Shown: piece after piece, positions 1-7,516 of the stretch
Position numbering within the stretch: position 1 is the first letter of the stretch
Layout: every line of letters starts with the position of its first letter
Source of the DNA: UBA6115 sp012514225
GTDB taxonomy: Bacteria > Bacillota > Clostridia > Christensenellales > Aristaeellaceae
DNA length: 16,386 nucleotides
Reading direction: 5' to 3'
Assembly (NCBI GenBank): GCA_036756425.1
Contig: DAIOLC010000039.1
Location: forward strand, 1-16,386
Translations under genes and position numbers: made by a program
Notes under the pieces: generated by a model
Databases searched by the model: none
Told to the model about the DNA's origin: nothing
The model's input: the letters and a program-made list of their open reading frames with translations, nothing else

Positions 1-75
1 GCACATGTCGCTGCCGCGGATTACCATCAGAGGGCTTCGCCCTCCGATACCTCCCGCGAAATGGTTTTTTGACAG
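1..75 (+). repeat. Partial, diverged right end of interspersed repeat (copy 3)
   Basis: The segment ends in GGTTTTTTGACAG (63-75), the same right-end sequence as the full copies at 8641-8811 and 16086-16263. It is followed after five bases by a terminator stem, as in those copies. Further left, the block at 27-57 (ATC, GGGCT, CGCCC, CCGA, CCTCCCGCG in order) aligns loosely with 16202-16236. A small hairpin GAGGG-CTTCG-CCCTC lies at 30-44. The left half of the element is either outside the window or too diverged to see. It is assigned as a copy because of the shared right end and its position before a terminator. Confidence 0.6.
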
Positions 76-79
76 TCTG

Positions 80-108
80 AGCCCGCCTCCGCGGGCTGTT
101 TTATCCTT
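80..108 (+). terminator. Rho-independent terminator at right edge of repeat copy 3
   Basis: Stem AGCCCGC (80-86), loop CTCC, stem GCGGGCT (91-97), then GTTTTATCCTTTT. It begins five bases after the repeat's GACAG end. It would end a plus-strand transcript entering from left of the window and insulate the tRNA promoter downstream. Confidence 0.8.
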
Positions 109-377
109 TTGTTAACCGTTTCCATCCATCAAGAGGCTTCCCCTGCGCTTCCGGCTCCCCGTGTTATATCAAACGCAATCCTTAACGTTCCGATGGGATG
201 CCTTTTTCGCGCCTTCCTGTTGTCTCTTTCACCCGGCGCTGCTTCCGGCTGTACCTCGTTCTTTCGTCTGAGCGTAGCCATCAAACCCTCATCCCCTCAA
301 TGCGTTCGCTAATTCATTCAGCATTCCTCACAGCCAGTGCCGGCCCCGGCAGGCCTTGCCAATCCTCCCGTCCAACC

Positions 378-406
378 TTGACAGCCCCGCCCCTTGCGGC
401 TATACT
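378..406 (+). promoter_or_regulatory. Consensus housekeeping promoter for tRNA-Leu
   Basis: TTGACA at 378-383, a 17-base spacer, and TATACT at 401-406. The predicted start near 413 lies about ten bases before the mature tRNA 5' end at 423. A perfect -35 and optimal spacing fit the strong constitutive expression usual for tRNA genes. Confidence 0.85.
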
Positions 407-422
407 TCCTTTCGCTGTCCAT

Positions 423-507
423 GCGGTCGTGGCGGAACTGGCATACGCGCACGTTTGAGGGGCGTGTGGTGAAAACCGTACGAGTTCAAGTCTCGTCGAC
501 CGCACCA
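423..507 (+). tRNA. tRNA-Leu (anticodon GAG)
   Basis: Acceptor GCGGTCG (423-429) pairs perfectly with CGACCGC (497-503), followed by discriminator A504 and an encoded CCA (505-507). The D stem is GCG/CGC (432-434 with 446-448). The anticodon stem (450-454 with 462-466, one G-T pair) closes a seven-base loop TTGAGGG with anticodon GAG at 457-459, reading CUC/CUU leucine codons. A long variable arm and a T-arm with GTTCAAGTC complete a class II tRNA of 85 bases, as expected for leucine. It is a single gene with its own promoter and terminator. Confidence 0.95.
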
Positions 508-515
508 GGAAGAAA

Positions 516-550
516 GCCTTGAAAAGACCCACTTTTCAGGGCTGTTTTAA
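516..550. terminator. Bidirectional terminator between tRNA-Leu and the convergent minus-strand gene
   Basis: An 11-pair stem GCCTTGAAAAG (516-526) with CTTTTCAGGGC (532-542), one T-G pair, and loop ACCCA. On the plus strand it is followed by TGTTTTAATT; on the minus strand by TTTCTTCC. It therefore suits both the tRNA transcript and the gene ending at 605. Confidence 0.85.
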
Positions 551-604
551 TTCGATGATTGACTTTTTCCCCCGCCGATACCCCTGCGCGAGCTTTTGGG
601 GTTG

Positions 605-1159
605 TCAGCGCCTGAAGCCCAGAATCTGCTCGGAGAACTTTGTAAACCTCAGGAGCAGCTTGTCGCTCAGTCTCCTGGATGCGCTCAGGTCCAGCTCGCA
701 GGAGAGCAGCAGGAACGCGACGGTATCCTTGTCGAACGGCTTGTTGGTCATCAAAAGGTCGTTCCTGAGCTGGCGGCTCATGAAAGACTGGATGGCGACC
801 GAGCGGTGGGTCACCCCCCGCTCGTCACACTTGAGAAGGAAAGCCATCATGCAGTCCTCCCATTCCACGAGCGGCACCTGGCGGGACAGGGTGAACGCGA
901 TGGTCGAGAAGTAGCTTGCGTAGTGCTCCACGCTGAACGGGACCCCTTCCTCCGCCAGCGAAGCTTGTATCCTGTCGACGACGGCGTCGGTGAAATCGCT
1001 CAGGGCGGCCAGCGTTCGCGCGCGTTCCCCGGAGGTTTCGCCCGGGCGGGCACCCCCTTTCTCCAGAAGGGCGGTTAATTTTTCCGAAAACATCCCTGAA
1101 GCCCCTTCGCTGTCATTCCTGTTGGCGGCCAGCCCGTTCTTCTCATAGGTCAGGTTCAT
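605..1159 (-). CDS. Hypothetical helical protein, 184 aa
   Basis: I do not recognise this protein. The chosen start is the ATG at 1159-1157, preceded on the minus strand by GGAGGGGG about four bases away; the longer open frame to 1288 has no better ribosome site. Residues 1-45 are polar and probably disordered. From about 46 to 184 the pattern is amphipathic helix throughout, with no signal peptide or membrane segment. Residues of note are H79, H118 and four cysteines (C103, C111, C154 among them), in no known metal motif. The helix pattern recalls PRD or other all-helical regulatory domains only loosely. The gene stands alone and converges on tRNA-Leu. A weak TATGAT -10 with a poor -35 (TTCATT, 17-base spacer) lies upstream at about 1194-1222. 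It is a real gene by codon pattern and RBS; function unknown. Confidence 0.7.
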   Translation of the reverse strand: MNLTYEKNGLAANRNDSEGASGMFSEKLTALLEKGGARPGETSGERARTLAALSDFTDAVVDRIQASLAEEGVPFSVEHYASYFSTIAFTLSRQVPLVEWEDCMMAFLLKCDERGVTHRSVAIQSFMSRQLRNDLLMTNKPFDKDTVAFLLLSCELDLSASRRLSDKLLLRFTKFSEQILGFRR

Positions 1160-1533
1160 GTGCCCCCTCCGCCTGTCGTCGATTGGGGGTATGGTATCAT
1201 ATTGCCGGGGAAATCCATAATGAAGGCCGGGGACGCCGTTCACATGCGCGGCATGCTCCTTTGTGCGGTTTCGGCATTTCATGTTCATCCGGCGTTCGGC
1301 TGTCCTTGCCGCGGCAGGGACCGGCGGGGCTGGTTCGTCTTGCCCGCCCCATACAGGGGGTTAAAGGACGTTCGCGCCTTCATGAATCCTTTCCGGGGCT
1401 TGCCGCCGCCTGTCGGCCCTGGCGGCGGCGTTTACCCTGCCTTTTCGTCCCCCCGGGCGATAACGCCGCGATATCCCTGCTGTATATTGGCGCACTGCCA
1501 ACCCGTGGTGCCGGCTGTCCCGCAGGCCTTCGC
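1160..1533. other. Intergenic stretch without a supported gene
   Basis: This stretch lies between the divergent hypothetical gene and the oxidoreductase promoter. Open frames crossing it are GC-driven, lack ribosome sites and overlap each other on both strands. I see no repeat, RNA gene or terminator in it beyond the weak minus-strand promoter near 1194-1222. Confidence 0.5.
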
Positions 1534-1562
1534 TTGACAAACCGCGTTGCCCGGGATAGAAT
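1534..1562 (+). promoter_or_regulatory. Promoter of the Gfo/Idh oxidoreductase gene
   Basis: TTGACA (1534-1539), a 17-base spacer, TAGAAT (1557-1562). The predicted start near 1569 leaves a leader of about 250 bases before the ATG at 1822. The -10 TAGAAT and 17-base spacing are shared with the promoters at 3265-3293 and 4708-4736. Confidence 0.75.
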
Positions 1563-1574
1563 CGCGCGTTGTCA
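1535..1574. promoter_or_regulatory. Inverted repeat bracketing the promoter (possible operator)
   Basis: TGACAA (1535-1540), part of the -35 box, is mirrored by TTGTCA (1569-1574) at the predicted transcription start. Extended to twelve bases per arm, the arms match at ten positions (TGACAA then CGCG). The -10 box lies between them. This could bind a dimeric regulator, or be a chance repeat in GC-rich DNA. Confidence 0.35.
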
Positions 1575-1821
1575 GGACAGCCCCTTTCCATACTTCAACG
1601 CGGACCATCTATGAAACGTTATCCGTCTGCCATGCGCTGCCCCGGCCCCTGCCTTCCTTTGCCCGGCGCAATGGATACGCATAGCGCCTTGCGCAGGCAA
1701 GCCTGCCGTTTCAAGCGTCCCCGGGCGGCAAGCCCGCCCATGCTGCCGGTCGCCGTATCGGTCCAGGAACGGGTCGCCCCGGCGCCGCAATCAGCGTGAT
1801 TCCATCAAAAAGGAGAAGCCT
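1563..1821 (+). other. Long leader of the oxidoreductase gene
   Basis: About 250 bases of probable 5' untranslated RNA. A frame from ATG 1612 to a stop at 1799 (62 codons) lies inside it but has no ribosome site and low-complexity Pro/Arg/Ala content, so I do not call it. No known riboswitch fold is apparent by eye. Confidence 0.4.
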
Positions 1822-2973
1822 ATGAAACTTGGCGTGATTGGGTATGGCGAGCGGCTGCGGCATATGGTCCGGGTCATGAAAAAGCACGACCCGGGCTGTG
1901 TCCTGACCGCGGTCGCCGACCTCGACCCCGGCATGGCCGCGCGGGACGAAGTGGTCAAATCGGACGGCGCGGCTATTTTCACCAGCGCGGACGACTTGAT
2001 GCGGCAGGCGGACATGGACGCGGTGGCGATCGGAACCCGCTGTTCCCTGCACACGCGGCTTGCCTTGCCCGTCCTGGAGCGGGGCTTGCCGCTCTTCCTG
2101 GAAAAACCCGTCGCGACGGGCTATGACGATTTGCGCAGGCTGTACGACGCCAGCCTCTCGACCCGGTCCCCGGCGGTCGTTTCCTTTCCGCTGCGCGGCA
2201 CCGCGCTGGCGCGGCTGGTCAAGGAAATCGTCGGCTCCGGCAAAATCGGCACTGTCGAGCATGTCCAGGCGGTCAACAACGTGCCCTACGGCAACGTCTA
2301 TTTCCAGGGGTGGTACCGGGACGAGAAGGAAACAAAGGGCCTTTTCCTTCAGAAAGCCACGCATGACTTCGACTATATCAATTACCTGCTGGGTGAAATG
2401 CCGGTTTCCGTCTGCGCGATGAAATCAAAGCGGATTTTCAAGGGCGTCAAGCCCGCCGGCCTGCTTTGTGCCGACTGCGATGAAAAAGACGCCTGCCTGG
2501 AGAGCGCCGTTCTGAAGCGCGCTTTGGGCGAGGCGGTCCTGGGGGAAGGGTGCTGCTTCGCCGTTGACACGGGGAACGAGGATTCGGGCAGCGCCATCGT
2601 GCGGTACGCGTCGGGCATGCACGTGAATTATTCCCAGAACTTCTTCGCCCGCAAGGGCGCGCAAGCCCGCGGGGCGACCCTCCTGGGCTATCTGGGCACC
2701 CTGCAGTTTGACTTTTTCAAGGGGGTCGTCAAGGTATTCATGCACCATACGGCCAGGACGGAAACCTACGAGCTCGAGCAGGGGGAAAACCACTATGGCG
2801 GGGACATGGAGCTCGCCCGCGAGTTTGTCCGTGTCGTCAAGGAAGGCGGGCCTTCCGCCTTTCCTCTGGAAGCGGGAATCCTCAGCGCCCTGATGTGCCT
2901 CCGGGCCACGCAGTCGGCTGAAACGCAAACCTTTCAGGAGATTCGGTATTCCGCCGACGGCTTCCGCGCGTAA
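1822..2973 (+). CDS. Gfo/Idh/MocA-family oxidoreductase, 383 aa
   Basis: A predicted cytoplasmic NAD(P)-dependent dehydrogenase acting on a sugar, inositol or sugar derivative. The start ATG has AGGAG six bases upstream. The N-terminal Rossmann fold begins with GVIGYGE at 4-10, where the usual last glycine of GxGxxG is not clear. The family motif EKP is at 94-96 and the substrate-side motif with H181-D182 (KATHDFDY) at 178-185. Length is normal for the family. An insertion-like segment at 216-225 carries C216, C219 and C225 (C-x2-C-x5-C), seen in some family members and possibly metal-binding. It has its own promoter with a long leader, and is followed by the amidohydrolase and an Rbs-type importer on the same strand, which suggests one catabolic pathway. 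The exact substrate cannot be read from the sequence. Confidence 0.88.
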   Translation: MKLGVIGYGERLRHMVRVMKKHDPGCVLTAVADLDPGMAARDEVVKSDGAAIFTSADDLMRQADMDAVAIGTRCSLHTRLALPVLERGLPLFLEKPVATGYDDLRRLYDASLSTRSPAVVSFPLRGTALARLVKEIVGSGKIGTVEHVQAVNNVPYGNVYFQGWYRDEKETKGLFLQKATHDFDYINYLLGEMPVSVCAMKSKRIFKGVKPAGLLCADCDEKDACLESAVLKRALGEAVLGEGCCFAVDTGNEDSGSAIVRYASGMHVNYSQNFFARKGAQARGATLLGYLGTLQFDFFKGVVKVFMHHTARTETYELEQGENHYGGDMELAREFVRVVKEGGPSAFPLEAGILSALMCLRATQSAETQTFQEIRYSADGFRA

Positions 2974-3246
2974 AAGGCTGAAAACCGGCTCGCCGCGGTT
3001 CGCTGACCGGGCTGCCGCCGAAGCCACGCGCAAAGGGCAGGGGCGAGGTGGCGCGGGCGGCACGCTCAGGGGATTACGCAAGCGAACGGCTGAAAACAAC
3101 GCCCCCGGCGGTTCAGGCGGCCGGCCGCCCGAACCGGCGCATTCGCCCGGAAGGCTCACGCGCCCCTTCCTTCCGGAACGCCGGTTTGCCCGCCGCGGAA
3201 ATCCGCCGGCGCAATCGCCGCAGCGCTTCCCGTCACACCGCCTGTA

Positions 3247-3277
3247 CAAGCCGGGCCGGCTTGATTGATAAGCCGGC
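3247..3277. promoter_or_regulatory. Cluster of AAGCCGG half-sites at the amidohydrolase promoter (operator candidate)
   Basis: CAAGCCGG (3247-3254), one central G, and CCGGCTTG (3256-3263) form a perfect 17-base palindrome directly before the -35 box. A third half-site AAGCCGG (3270-3276) inside the spacer makes a second inverted pair with 3256-3262, separated by seven bases. Overlap with the -35 suggests repressor binding. The preceding 270 bases (2974-3246) hold no gene and no clear terminator. Confidence 0.5.
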
Positions 3278-3293
3278 GGGAACCCGGTAGAAT
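3265..3293 (+). promoter_or_regulatory. Promoter of the amidohydrolase gene
   Basis: TTGATA (3265-3270), a 17-base spacer, TAGAAT (3288-3293). The predicted start near 3300 gives a leader of about 40 bases. It is embedded in the half-site cluster at 3247-3277. Confidence 0.75.
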
Positions 3294-3341
3294 ACCCAGG
3301 GAGCCGGCAGGCATCAACCAGGATTGAAAGGGAGAAATCGG

Positions 3342-4382
3342 ATGGGAATCCCCGAAAGGCGGACACAGCTGCACGTTCCCCGGCACGAGGTGCTGAAGCC
3401 CCGCTTCCCCGCCATCGACACGCACACGCACTTCGGGAAGCTGCTGGGCGTCATGCTGAACGCCGGCGACCGCTATTTTGACCTCTATGAGACGCGCGAC
3501 GCCGTGGCGGCCATCCGCGGGAAAGGCGTCGTGAAGGTCGTCAACCTGGACGGCGGCTGGGGGGAGGAGTACCTCCGCATCACCGAAAAGCTGAAGGACG
3601 CGGGCGACTTCATCCTTCATTTCGGCCACGTGGACGTCGCGCGGTTCGAGGAGCCCGGCTTCGAGCGCCTGGTCTACCAGACCGTCAAGGCCCACAAGGA
3701 AAACGGCGTCAGGGGGCTCAAGTTCTGGAAGGTCATCGGCCTGGTGATGAAGGACAGGACGGGCGGCTACCTGCGCCCGGACGACGCGCGGCTTTCCTGC
3801 ATCTGGGCGGCGGCCGCGGAATTCGGGCTGCCGGTGCTCTTCCACATCGGGGACTTGAACGCCTTCTTCGAGCCGGCGGACGAGGCCAACGAGTACATCG
3901 ACACCTTCCTGGAGCACCCGGAGTGGCAGTTCACCAACCAGGGCCAGTTCTCCTTCCCGGAGCTGATGCGCATGCAGGAAAACCTGCTGGAACAAAACCC
4001 GCGCACCACCTTCATCATTCCCCATGTGGGCTCCTTCGTGGAAAACCTGGAGCAAGTCGGCCGCTGGCTGGACCGCTTCCCCAACATGTATATCGATATC
4101 GCTGACCGCATCAACGAGCTGGGCCGCCAGCCCTACACCGCCCGCCGCTTCTTCACAGCGCACGCGGACCGCATCCTCTTCGGCACGGACATGCTGCCCA
4201 CGGACATCGGCCGCTACCCCATCTATTACCGCTTCCTGGAAACCTTTGACGAATACTTCCCCTACCGCACGGAAAAGGGCATCAAGCTGGGGGACTGGAA
4301 CATCTACGGCGTCGGGCTGGACGACGGGACGCTGAAAAAAATCTACCACGACAACGCCGCCCGGCTGCTTCAGCTGAGGTAG
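3342..4382 (+). CDS. Amidohydrolase-2 family metal-dependent hydrolase, 346 aa
   Basis: A TIM-barrel hydrolase or decarboxylase-type enzyme of the Amidohydro_2 family, cytoplasmic. The ATG at 3342 is preferred because AAGGGAG lies seven bases upstream; an in-frame TTG at 3324 has no such site. Metal-ligand positions are visible in order: the strand-1 motif with H28 and H30 (DTHTH, 27-30 region), K127 in LKFWK, H168 (FHIGD), H228 (IPHVGS) and D283 (FGTDML). The full set implies an active enzyme. Family reactions include lactone or amide hydrolysis and decarboxylation; the sequence does not decide among them. It has its own regulated-looking promoter, 368 bases after the oxidoreductase and 601 before the importer. 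Together these suggest sequential steps on an imported sugar derivative. Confidence 0.87.
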   Translation: MGIPERRTQLHVPRHEVLKPRFPAIDTHTHFGKLLGVMLNAGDRYFDLYETRDAVAAIRGKGVVKVVNLDGGWGEEYLRITEKLKDAGDFILHFGHVDVARFEEPGFERLVYQTVKAHKENGVRGLKFWKVIGLVMKDRTGGYLRPDDARLSCIWAAAAEFGLPVLFHIGDLNAFFEPADEANEYIDTFLEHPEWQFTNQGQFSFPELMRMQENLLEQNPRTTFIIPHVGSFVENLEQVGRWLDRFPNMYIDIADRINELGRQPYTARRFFTAHADRILFGTDMLPTDIGRYPIYYRFLETFDEYFPYRTEKGIKLGDWNIYGVGLDDGTLKKIYHDNAARLLQLR

Positions 4383-4707
4383 GTCTTTTCGCGCCAATCG
4401 GTCGGGCGCGGTTCGCCTTGCCCTTGCGCGTCTGGCACCTGGCTTCAACGTTTGCGGCTTGCCTGTGGCGCGCCCGGCACGCAGGCGGAAACGTTGCGGA
4501 GGGGCGGCAGACGGGCGCCCGCTCCTTCCGCGCAGCCCGCAGGCCGGGTGAACCGCCTGAAATCAAACCGGGCTCCGTGCCTTTGGCGCCAAATACCCCT
4601 TCGTTCAAGTCACATCACCCACCGGCGGCTTTGGGCGGCCTCGCTGTCTTCGCGGGGCTCCGGTCCTGCAAAGGCACTTTCCCGATGCATTTACGCTGTG
4701 CGCCCCC
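4383..4707. other. Intergenic stretch without a supported gene
   Basis: Frames on both strands are GC-driven and lack ribosome sites. A hairpin CGCGCC (4390-4395) with GGCGCG (4405-4410) follows the amidohydrolase stop by a few bases but has no T-run, so it is at best a weak terminator. Nothing else is recognised. Confidence 0.45.
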
Positions 4708-4736
4708 TTGAGCGCTTCGCCAGTCTGTGATAGAAT
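4708..4736 (+). promoter_or_regulatory. Promoter of the ABC importer operon
   Basis: TTGAGC (4708-4713), a 17-base spacer, TAGAAT (4731-4736), preceded by TGTGA, which gives a TG extended -10 feel. The predicted start is near 4743. It shares the TAGAAT box with the two upstream promoters. Confidence 0.7.
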
Positions 4737-4742
4737 GCCGCC

Positions 4743-4983
4743 AAGTCCAGGAAGGAATGCTGCGCCGATGAGCGGTCTTCAATAACCGGCACACTGGTAT
4801 AAGGGCCGGGGCAGCCAAACAGAGATACGGGCGTTCATCGACTGATTGCGCAGTGCGACGCCATACCGGTCCCGGCTGTGGATTCGGTAAAAGCCGTTCA
4901 AGCCTTTGAAGCGGTTCAGGCGCATTTCAATTCCGGCCTGTCAAGAATCTTCTGACGTAACGCTTGGAGAGGAAGATATCGCT
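4743..4983 (+). other. Long leader of the importer operon
   Basis: About 240 bases between the predicted start and the first codon. It contains a hairpin CCGTTCAA (4894-4901), loop GCCT, TTGAA-G-CGG (4906-4914) with one bulged G. The ribosome site GGAGAGG sits at 4966-4972. I do not recognise a riboswitch class. Two tiny ATG frames near 4757-4780 are not supported. Confidence 0.4.
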
Positions 4984-6498
4984 TTGGGCAATTATTTCAG
5001 CATGCGGCATATCACGAAGGAGTTTCCCGGGGTGGTCGCCTTGAATGACGTGACGTTCGAGGTGGAACTTGGGAAGGTGACCGCGCTGGTCGGTGAAAAC
5101 GGCGCGGGCAAATCCACGCTCATCAAGATTATCGCCGGGGTTCACACGCCCAACCGGGGCGAAATCTATATCGACGGGAAAAAGACGAAAATCGCGAAGT
5201 CAAAAGACGCCATGGACCTTGGAATCAACGTCATCTACCAGGAATTGAATATTTTCAACAAACTCTCCATCACGGAAAACATCTTCATGGGCAGGGAGAA
5301 GAAGAAAGGCCTCTTCTTCGACCAGAAGCACCACCGTCAGAAAACGGAAGAGCTGCTCAAAACCATCGGGCTGGACGTAAGTCCCGACACAAAGATGAGG
5401 GACCTCTCCACCGCGCAGAAGCAGATGGTCGAGGTTGCGCGGGCGCTGGCCTTCAACGCGAAAATCATCATCATGGACGAGCCCACCTCTTCGCTGACGG
5501 AAACGGAGACGCGGATTCTTCTGAACCTGATCGGGGAACTGAAGAACAAGGGCGTGGGAATCGTCTACGTGTCCCACCGGATGGAAGAAATCGTCGAGAT
5601 TGCGGATACGGTCGTCGTGCTCCGGGACGGGGAGCTGGTCGGCGTCCTGGAGGAAGGCCAGATTGAAAGAAACCGCATCATCAATCTGATGGTCGGCCGC
5701 GAAGTCAACGAAATCTTCGCAAAACGCGACCCGGTCGCGGGCGATGTCGTCCTGCGCGTCGAAAACCTTTCCAGCGGCTTTGTCAAGGACGTCAGCTTCG
5801 AGCTGCGCTCCGGGGAAGTGCTCGGGTTTTCGGGGCTGGTCGGCGCCGGGAGAAGCGAAATCATGCGCGCATTGTTTGGCCTGGACAAAAAGGACGCGGG
5901 CAGGATTTACATCGACGGCAAGGAGGTTTCGATCAACAGCGCGGAGGACGCGGTCCGGCACCGCATCGGTTTCCTGCCGGAGGACCGGAAGGAACAGGGC
6001 TTGATTCTGGGCCTGGATATCGTCAAGAACACCTCCCTCGCCCATCTGAAGGCCTTGAGGAAAGGGCTGTTCATCCAGCAAAGCACGGAGAGGAGCCTCG
6101 CGCTTTCCTTCATCGGCTCGCTGGACATCCGGACGCCCAGCGAAACGCAAGTGGTGAAGAACCTTTCCGGTGGAAACCAGCAAAAAGTCGTCATCGCGAA
6201 GTGGATGAGCACCAACCCGAAAATCCTGATTCTCGACGAGCCGACCCGGGGGATTGACGTCGGCGCGAAAAAAGAGATTTATGACCTCATCAACAGGCTT
6301 TCGCGGGAAGGCGTGGCAATCATCCTGATTTCTTCGGAACTGACCGAGGTTATCGGTATTTCGGACAGGATTATCGTGATGCACGAAGGGGCTGTCAAAG
6401 GCGAAATCATGGCAGACGAGGCCACCCAGGAAAAAATTATGCATATGGCTTTTTTGAAGAATGGGAGGACAAATGAAAACCAGCCAGTTCGCGCTTGA
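4984..6498 (+). CDS. RbsA-type sugar ABC importer ATPase, 504 aa
   Basis: The double-ATPase subunit that energises uptake of a monosaccharide-type substrate at the inner face of the membrane. The start is taken as TTG 4984, because GGAGAGGAAG ends eight bases before it; an ATG at 5002 is too far from that site. It then matches RbsA/XylG/MglA length. The N-terminal domain has Walker A GENGAGKST (37-45), Q86, signature LSTAQ (141-145), Walker B IIIMDEP (161-167) and H198. The second domain has the degenerate GLVGAGRSE loop typical of the family, a full LSGGNQQK signature and LILDEPTRGIDVG. It is first of three co-directional genes; its end overlaps the permease start by 26 bases. The CUT2 subfamily is clear; the substrate (ribose, galactose, xylose, inositol or other) is not. 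Confidence 0.93.
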   Translation: MGNYFSMRHITKEFPGVVALNDVTFEVELGKVTALVGENGAGKSTLIKIIAGVHTPNRGEIYIDGKKTKIAKSKDAMDLGINVIYQELNIFNKLSITENIFMGREKKKGLFFDQKHHRQKTEELLKTIGLDVSPDTKMRDLSTAQKQMVEVARALAFNAKIIIMDEPTSSLTETETRILLNLIGELKNKGVGIVYVSHRMEEIVEIADTVVVLRDGELVGVLEEGQIERNRIINLMVGREVNEIFAKRDPVAGDVVLRVENLSSGFVKDVSFELRSGEVLGFSGLVGAGRSEIMRALFGLDKKDAGRIYIDGKEVSINSAEDAVRHRIGFLPEDRKEQGLILGLDIVKNTSLAHLKALRKGLFIQQSTERSLALSFIGSLDIRTPSETQVVKNLSGGNQQKVVIAKWMSTNPKILILDEPTRGIDVGAKKEIYDLINRLSREGVAIILISSELTEVIGISDRIIVMHEGAVKGEIMADEATQEKIMHMAFLKNGRTNENQPVRA

Positions 6499-7471
6499 TT
6501 CGAGGGTCAGGAAAGTCACGTCGTCGATTCCGTTTAGTATTTTTGTGGTTTTGGTCGTGATGTGCGTCGCGCTGAGCATTGTCAACCCGACCTTTATCAC
6601 CGTCAACAATCTGCAGTCCGTCACCCGTGCGTTTTCATACATCGCGATTATGGCCATCGGCGAGCTGCTGGTCATCCTGACAGGCGGAATCGACTTGTCC
6701 ATCGGCTCGATGGTAGGGCTGGGAGGGCTGCTTTCGGCCTATCTGATCGTCAATGCGGAATTGCCCGTCCTGGTTGCGGTGCTGGCGGCGATTCTGGCGT
6801 GCACCGCCTTCGGTGTCATCAACGGGTTTTTAATCACCCGGGTGAACCTGCCGCCCTTCATCGCCACCCTCGGCATCATGAGCATCGCCAGGAGCGTATG
6901 CTACATCATCACCAAAGGCTATCCGATTCTTAGGCTGCCGAAATCATTCCTGTACATCGGGCAGGGGTATGTGGGGCCGATTCCTTTCCCGGTTATTCTG
7001 ATGGTTTTGGTCGGGGTCGGCGCATCCGTCTCCCTGCGGAAGACCGTGACGGGGAGAAGGATTTTCGCGCTCGGCGGCAACGAGGAAGCGACCCGGTTTT
7101 CCGGCATCAACACCAATCGCATCAAAATGCTGGTATACATCCTGTCCGCGACGCTGGCGGGGTTCGCGGGCGTCATCCTGACCTCGCGGATGGGCTCCGC
7201 GCAAAGCTCCGTCGGGATATCCTATGAGCTGGACGGCATCGCGGCCGTCATCATCGGCGGCACAAGCATGAGCGGCGGCGAAGGGTCCGTCATCGGGACG
7301 ATCATCGGCGCGGCGATCATGGGCATCATCAAGAACGCCCTCGTGCTGCTCCAGGTGGACCCCTACTGGCAGCAGCTGATCATCGGCCTGGTCATCATCC
7401 TCGCGGTGAGCATCGACCAGATCCGGAAAATGAACACCCGGGTGACGCTGGAGAAGGCAAAGATAACATAA
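6473..7471 (+). CDS. RbsC-type sugar ABC permease, 332 aa
   Basis: The membrane channel subunit of the CUT2 importer. The ATG at 6473 has GGGAGG four bases upstream and lies inside the last codons of the ATPase gene, which suggests coupled translation. Eight to ten hydrophobic segments span residues about 25-320. The family motif GGIDLSIGSMVGL lies near residues 71-83, and the ATPase-contact loop GRRIFALGGNEEATRFSGI near 198-216. Length is typical. A single permease is present, so it presumably works as a homodimer with the fused ATPase. Confidence 0.93.
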   Translation: MKTSQFALDSRVRKVTSSIPFSIFVVLVVMCVALSIVNPTFITVNNLQSVTRAFSYIAIMAIGELLVILTGGIDLSIGSMVGLGGLLSAYLIVNAELPVLVAVLAAILACTAFGVINGFLITRVNLPPFIATLGIMSIARSVCYIITKGYPILRLPKSFLYIGQGYVGPIPFPVILMVLVGVGASVSLRKTVTGRRIFALGGNEEATRFSGINTNRIKMLVYILSATLAGFAGVILTSRMGSAQSSVGISYELDGIAAVIIGGTSMSGGEGSVIGTIIGAAIMGIIKNALVLLQVDPYWQQLIIGLVIILAVSIDQIRKMNTRVTLEKAKIT

Positions 7472-7488
7472 TCCGCATTCTTGCGGAT
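7471..7488 (+). promoter_or_regulatory. Intercistronic hairpin before the binding-protein gene
   Basis: Perfect stem ATCCGCA (7471-7477), loop TTCT, TGCGGAT (7482-7488), starting on the permease stop codon and 28 bases before the next ATG. It has no immediate T-run. In ABC operons such hairpins often separate a highly translated binding-protein cistron and stabilise its RNA; that role here is inference. Confidence 0.6.
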
Positions 7489-7516
7489 GTGTATATAAAA
7501 TCGGGGAGGAACGGCA

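Noticed and set aside
1612..1799. Small frame of 62 codons in the oxidoreductase leader
   Set aside because: No ribosome site, low-complexity GC-driven composition, no sign of a leader-peptide codon run.
3156..4448. 430-codon minus-strand frame opposite the amidohydrolase
   Set aside because: Antisense shadow; the plus strand carries all metal-ligand motifs.
4750..4790. Overlapping tiny reading frames in the importer leader
   Set aside because: Four- and five-codon frames with poor spacing to any ribosome site; chance is sufficient.
5200..6702. 500-codon minus-strand frame opposite the ABC ATPase
   Set aside because: The opposite strand encodes a complete RbsA with all motifs; this frame has reversed-coding composition.
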